Shown in pieces: positions 59,878 to 64,000 of a stretch of DNA of 64,000 nucleotides. The position numbers were made by a program, and so were the translations under genes. The stretch is taken from positions 5,968,001 through 6,032,000 of the forward strand of contig OX365954.1 of assembly GCA_947247005.1 (NCBI GenBank), read 5' to 3'. The stretch comes from Spisula solida (taxonomy: Eukaryota > Mollusca > Bivalvia > Venerida > Mactridae). Positions within the stretch are counted from its first letter, which is position 1; every line of letters starts with the position of its first letter. The notes under the pieces were generated by a model. The model did no database searches. It saw only the letters and a program-made list of their open reading frames with translations, and was not told the DNA's origin.

Positions 59878-60964
59878 GACCAGGGGAACTGAAGCGTTAG
59901 GATTTTATCCTTCTAAAAAACGGGATAATGGTGATGTTAAAGATATGAAATATGGCAGCCTGTGATTGTTTACCGCTACCTGTTTTAACTGTCGGTCTAC
60001 GATTCTTGGCTTGCTTCCAAAAAATATTATTTGGGTTAAAGGAGCGGTTACTGATGTGCTCGATAGATTAGCGTCTTAGGCGGTCTCTAATTGGCTCACA
60101 CTTTTAGTTAGGATCTTGTTTAGTTAAGCTGTATTATACATTATGTTGCACTGGTAGTCGAATAATTAGGTACAGCGTACCATGCGGACTTATTTCTCGC
60201 CGTGCGGCGATAGCTTAAAATTATATGGCACCAGCGGTGCCTTCCCAGGGTCTAAACGCATCAGGTGATGCGCTTGCTTTTATATCGCACCAGCGGTGCA
60301 ATTATATATATACGCCAGCGGCGTTTGCAGAAATTATATGGCACCAGCGGTGCCTTCCCAGGGTCTAAACGCATCAGGCGATGCGCTTGCTTTTATATAG
60401 CACCAGCGGTGCGATTATATACGCCAGCGGCGTTTGCATAAATTATATGGCACCAGCGGTGCCTTTCCAGGGTCTAAACGCATCAGGCGATGCGCTTGCT
60501 TTTATGTAGCACCAGCGGTGCGATTATATACGCCAGCGGCGTTTGCATAAATTATATGGCACCAGCGGTGCCTTTCCAGGGTCTAAACGCATCAGGCGAT
60601 GCGCTTGCTTTTATGTAGCACCAGCGGTGCGATTATATACGCCAGCGGCGTTTGCAGTATGGCTACATAGTGCAACTGGGTGGGCGATTTCCGGTTACGT
60701 TCATGTTTGCTCCTGGTCGCTCCTTCTCATGTCTGGTCGGCAGTAAATTCAACTCCACTCTGGCGTTTAACCAATGGAGTTCCTCCTCTGCTGTCATGGC
60801 CGTATCCGCCAACTCATTAAATTAAATAACTTCTGTTAAAGAATTACACTTACATTTATTGAATATATATATTTATATAGAATACTTTTCGGGAAGAATA
60901 TTAGATAATAGATTATCAAACTCAAACAGCTTTGTTGTTTTGTCAGGACTGAGTCCTAAAATAA
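59878..60964 (+). repeat. Repeat B2 (1,087 bp)
   Basis: The near-identical partner of B1. Its right end AGTCCTAAAATAACAAT passes into MITE sequence CAATCAAATTC. The hairpin array is repeated at 60,227-60,657. Confidence 0.95.
60227..60657 (+). repeat. Hairpin array in B2
   Basis: The same four-unit array as in B1, shifted by 1,882 bp, with the same AGGT loop in the first unit only. That shared variant shows the two arrays were copied as blocks rather than expanding independently. Confidence 0.95.
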
Positions 60965-61036
60965 CAATCAAATTCATTGAAAATTAAAAAGGTTATAAAG
61001 GATTTAGGTAGGTCCCCGTTTTTTTGGGACACCCTG
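60965..61036 (+). mobile_element. Right piece of the MITE split by the Ngaro-like insertion
   Basis: It continues the arm interrupted at 54,069: ATCAAATTCATTGAAAATTA, then GTTTTTTTGGGACACCCTG ending at 61,036, with TA at 61,037-61,038. Together the two pieces reconstitute the terminal region seen at 24,200-24,325. Confidence 0.85.
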
Positions 61037-61800
61037 TACATACATGTACGTGATAAACGTAAGATATTCTTTCTTGACGAATATGTCTTCTCTATCATGA
61101 TTTTTATAATAAAGCTGTCTGGATGTCAAGTTTAATACTCTATATTGAATAACACGTATTTATCAACACGGCGTAGATGCTTCTATCAATAAATCAAACC
61201 CGGAAATTCCACTTAACCTAACTATGATGTATACATTACCTTATAGAACATATTATACTCTTGCTTATAGCAATCAGTAAGAACCCTTCAGGGTGTATAT
61301 AGCTTGTGATATAAAATGACAAAAACACTGAATATTCATTAACAAACACAAACAGCTGAGAGAACGAGTGCACTGTGGAACAATCTCAACAAAACAAACT
61401 TTATCTTACCATTGTGTTTTGATAATGAAAATGTTACGATTTTATATCAGACCTACTTTTAACAATTGTAGTCATATATATCAGCCAGTCAGTTAACTTC
61501 TTAAATTCATTATCATATGAACAAGTTCTAACCTTGCATGGGAACATCACCATATACAATGGTGACAATGTCCAATCCAGATCTACCCTGTCTTCAAGTG
61601 AAAGCCTAATATTCTCAACTGAGCGAACCAGTCGGGTTTATTATATTCATTTATACCTATATAAGTTGGTTGTTGCAACCTGCCGCAGGTACATTGAATA
61701 TTCAATGGACGTGTTGGTGTATATATATGCGTGCAATGTATTAGGGTAAATTTCGTGCGAATTATGTTTCAGTGTACAATTACAATTTAATGGTTTGTGT
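61037..61800 (-). repeat. 1.3-kb repeat family, copy c (inverted left part)
   Basis: Reverse-complemented it follows 43,140-43,960, for example TCTTTCTTGACGAATATGTC against GACATATTCGACAAGAAAGA. It begins at the same TA position where the MITE end adjoins copy a. The ORF of copy b is not conserved here. Confidence 0.75.
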
Positions 61801-61903
61801 TCGAGCCCCATTCTGATCACCTCGGCCTTTATGCAATGCAATAGACTTCTGACATAACAAGGCGCCATATTGAAACTATTTTCAGTCACATGATTAGCAT
61901 ACT

Positions 61904-63964
61904 GAAGAATTCTCCTCAAGCGGGTATCGATTGAAAATCAATAATCAAGGGACGCTAATGCTACAGTGTGTCTTTTGTCACGCTTTACTTCCCTTGTGGA
62001 TTATCGATTACGTATATTGGTGTTTGATGTTGACAGGTTTAAGTGCAGACAGGCGTTATAAAAACGAACACGAATACGAAAGTTAATTTTGCATAAAGCA
62101 TAATACAATGCTTATAACAAATAATAGAGATGAATAATTGTGTTTATAGTGTAGTGTAAAAGTATTCTGTAGATATTAATTATTTCTCTATTAATTTATT
62201 TCCATTTCCCTCTTGTTATGTTTATATGCATGTGCATAATTTGTGTTTGACTATAAACATGTAGCTCTATGCTAATAAACTTTATGATACGTATAAATAT
62301 GATCATCTGTCCTTCCATTATTATACAAAATATTTTATTGAATTATAAGAGACATTTAACGTAATAACACTCATATTTAGCATCCCATGAATTACATTGC
62401 ATCAATATTCACGCAAATAACACAAAGAGACTGAGCTAAGAAATCGAAATTTGGAAATATTCCACTTATGCACACTTTAAATATTATATCAACCCGTTCA
62501 TTTATATATATATACATGTAACTTGTGAAAATGCGAAAATTGCATAAATCTAAAAAGTATCTAACTCTAGCAAGATGAAATACTAGTAATTTTAAACTGT
62601 GTTTCAGTTTTTAAGTTTTTTTTCAGGAATTAACCCCCAGTACTTGATTAATTGTTTTATAAATATATATAACGGAAATTTATTTTGCATCAAGCAGTAT
62701 ACAATGCTTTAATGACAAATACTTACAAAATAAAGCGATTAAAATCGATGATTTATGATAATAAAACAACCATCTTTAGCCACGCGTTACATATTCGATA
62801 CAATGGATTGTTTAATCCGGTGTTTGTTTAGCGCGTGTCAGTTTTATGGGGGTAATAAACCTACATTGGTCGCTGAAACTGTTAGTTTAAATTATATATT
62901 AATATCTGAAAATTATCAATTGTTAGATTTTTTGAAGTTCTTAAGTGTAATGTTGCCACGTTTTAACAAATATTAAAATTGGGTTTTGTTCTTTTAGAAA
63001 TTACTAGCTAGTAGGTTATTGTCATACACAATTTAATAATTAAAATAATTATGAGGAATTTCAATAAAAGAGTAAATTTGGGATATTAACTAACTGTTTC
63101 CTTATTGATATGATTCTTATTGTTTTGTTTTACATTTTTGACGAATGATGCATTTTTTGGGCCACTTTTGATGGTTCTGTATTCACGCATTAGACGTTCA
63201 TCATTTTTCTACTGATTAAATCATAAAAATGATTAATTATAGTATCAGTTGGGTTTGATGCAAGTATTTCCATTCGTTTACTACATGTATGTAATTTCCT
63301 TTTGCTAAGAAAATTGTTTAATTTTGTATATGAAATAAAAGTGAAAAATACAACTGCTCATATTGATACACCCCAACCAATTTTATACAGTTTATTACTT
63401 GTTGTTGTTGTTATTATAAAACAGTAACAGTATGAAACAGGCGATAACCGATATATACACACGATAGAGAGATCGTCTATCAAGCTACTACAACAACAAC
63501 AACTGTTAAGAATTACAAAATTGCAAATTTTAGTCAAAAAGAACTTTACAATAGGCGATCTTAATTTTATCTTAAAATAACGAAATATATATCATTTAAA
63601 GGGTAATTTTAATATCTGTAAAGATCCATTTGCACCTAAGCGTTGACTTTGAGTTAAGTTATTTAAAATCCAGGTTAAAGATACCCATGTTTGGTCATAC
63701 GCTCATATTGTATATAGACCAAGAAGGAAAAACTCACTAGCAAAGTGGTGTAAAATATCTTCAAAATAGGCGATCTAGATATTTATTAAAATGCATGAAA
63801 TTAATATCACCTAATGTGTAAGGCATTAAAAATTATAGATCTTTTTGCACCTAAGAGTTTGCTTGTCTAGTTTTTTCGTTATTAAGAAAAAACTATATTG
63901 TCCCTTCTTATTTCTATATAGAAAAAATGAGCGCTATCGATTAACCGCTTGAGGAGAATTCTTC
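61904..63964. other. Two-kb region bracketed by inverted GAAGAATTCTCCTCAAGCGG
   Basis: The 20-bp string is at 61,904-61,923 and exactly inverted at 63,945-63,964, with TATCGATT near both. Inside are a degenerate doublet (about 62,070-62,110 and 62,660-62,710) and a 215-bp spaced direct repeat (63,551 and 63,766, sharing ATAGGCGATCT and TTGCACCTAAG). No coding gene was recognised. It may be an unclassified element whose right end is near the window edge. Confidence 0.45.
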
Positions 63965-64000
63965 CACATGGAAAATGGCAGCCCCCAGTCTTTTGTACAC

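Larger units (their letters stand above)
54070..60964 (+). mobile_element. Ngaro-like retrotransposon with split direct repeats, non-autonomous
   Basis: Order: A1 (54,070-54,289), interior with SGNH-hydrolase remnant, B1 (57,996-59,082), A2 (59,081-59,300), 577-bp spacer, B2 (59,878-60,964). A1 and A2 look identical over 220 bp and B1 and B2 over 1,087 bp with one difference noticed near the left edge. A...B A B split repeats and an SGNH domain are known traits of Ngaro tyrosine-recombinase retrotransposons. No RT, RNase H or recombinase frame is readable in the 3.7-kb interior, so it probably moved with enzymes supplied elsewhere. The 577-bp spacer between A2 and B2 departs from the canonical contiguous A2-B2. 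An LTR-element or tandem-dimer reading is possible. The element sits inside an older MITE. Confidence 0.75.

Noticed and set aside
58661..60746. Two identical 67-codon ORFs in the B repeats
   Set aside because: They run through the hairpin array and are duplicated with it; the sequence reflects the palindromic DNA, not a protein family.
57996..60964. Reading B1 and B2 as LTRs of a tiny LTR retrotransposon
   Set aside because: The ends are not TG...CA, the space between them is only 795 bp, and the independent A1 copy at 54,070 plus the SGNH domain fit a split-repeat tyrosine-recombinase element better. Not fully excluded.

Overview
This looks like an animal nuclear genome, most likely a bivalve mollusc. 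The window is AT-rich, has no long uninterrupted host ORF, and carries many transposable elements. The bivalve assignment rests on a pearl-like element (four exact 155-bp core repeats followed by a GACA/GACC microsatellite), together with several LINE families, tRNA-derived SINE heads, many TA-flanked MITEs and a Ngaro-like tyrosine-recombinase retrotransposon. No bacterial operons, rRNA genes or CRISPR arrays were seen.

Layout. The first 29 kb is dominated by an old, diverged direct segmental duplication: about 1.0-9.6 kb is collinear with about 11.5-28.8 kb. The second copy was lengthened by a pearl-like element, MITEs, LINE remnants and a 3.7-kb foldback-like element that itself contains a DD37E Tc1/mariner transposon. 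Parts of a third copy appear near 39.95-40.3 kb and 47.6-48.0 kb. Because one copy often keeps the empty site, the duplication dates and bounds many insertions.

The 29-39 kb stretch is mostly anonymous AT-rich DNA with short inverted-repeat elements. It holds the best host-gene candidate, a two-exon minus-strand gene for a small secreted glycoprotein of unknown function (37.3-38.6 kb). From 41.7 to 44.5 kb there is a truncated MITE and a 1.3-kb repeat family that recurs inverted at 61.0-61.8 kb. Two LINEs follow: a plus-strand one at 45.3-47.3 kb, broken by a 211-bp repeat, and a nearly intact minus-strand RT ORF at 49.4-51.9 kb. A 220-bp minisatellite lies at 52.95-53.75 kb.

The most notable feature is at 54.07-60.96 kb. 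A 220-bp repeat (A1) is followed by an interior with a broken SGNH-hydrolase ORF, a 1,087-bp repeat (B1), a second A, a short spacer and a second B. The copies look almost identical. This split-direct-repeat plan plus an SGNH domain is the signature of Ngaro-type retrotransposons, but no RT or recombinase ORF is visible, so this is probably a recently inserted non-autonomous derivative. Each B repeat contains an array of 16 short perfect hairpins sharing AGC-type loops. The insertion splits an older TA-flanked MITE.
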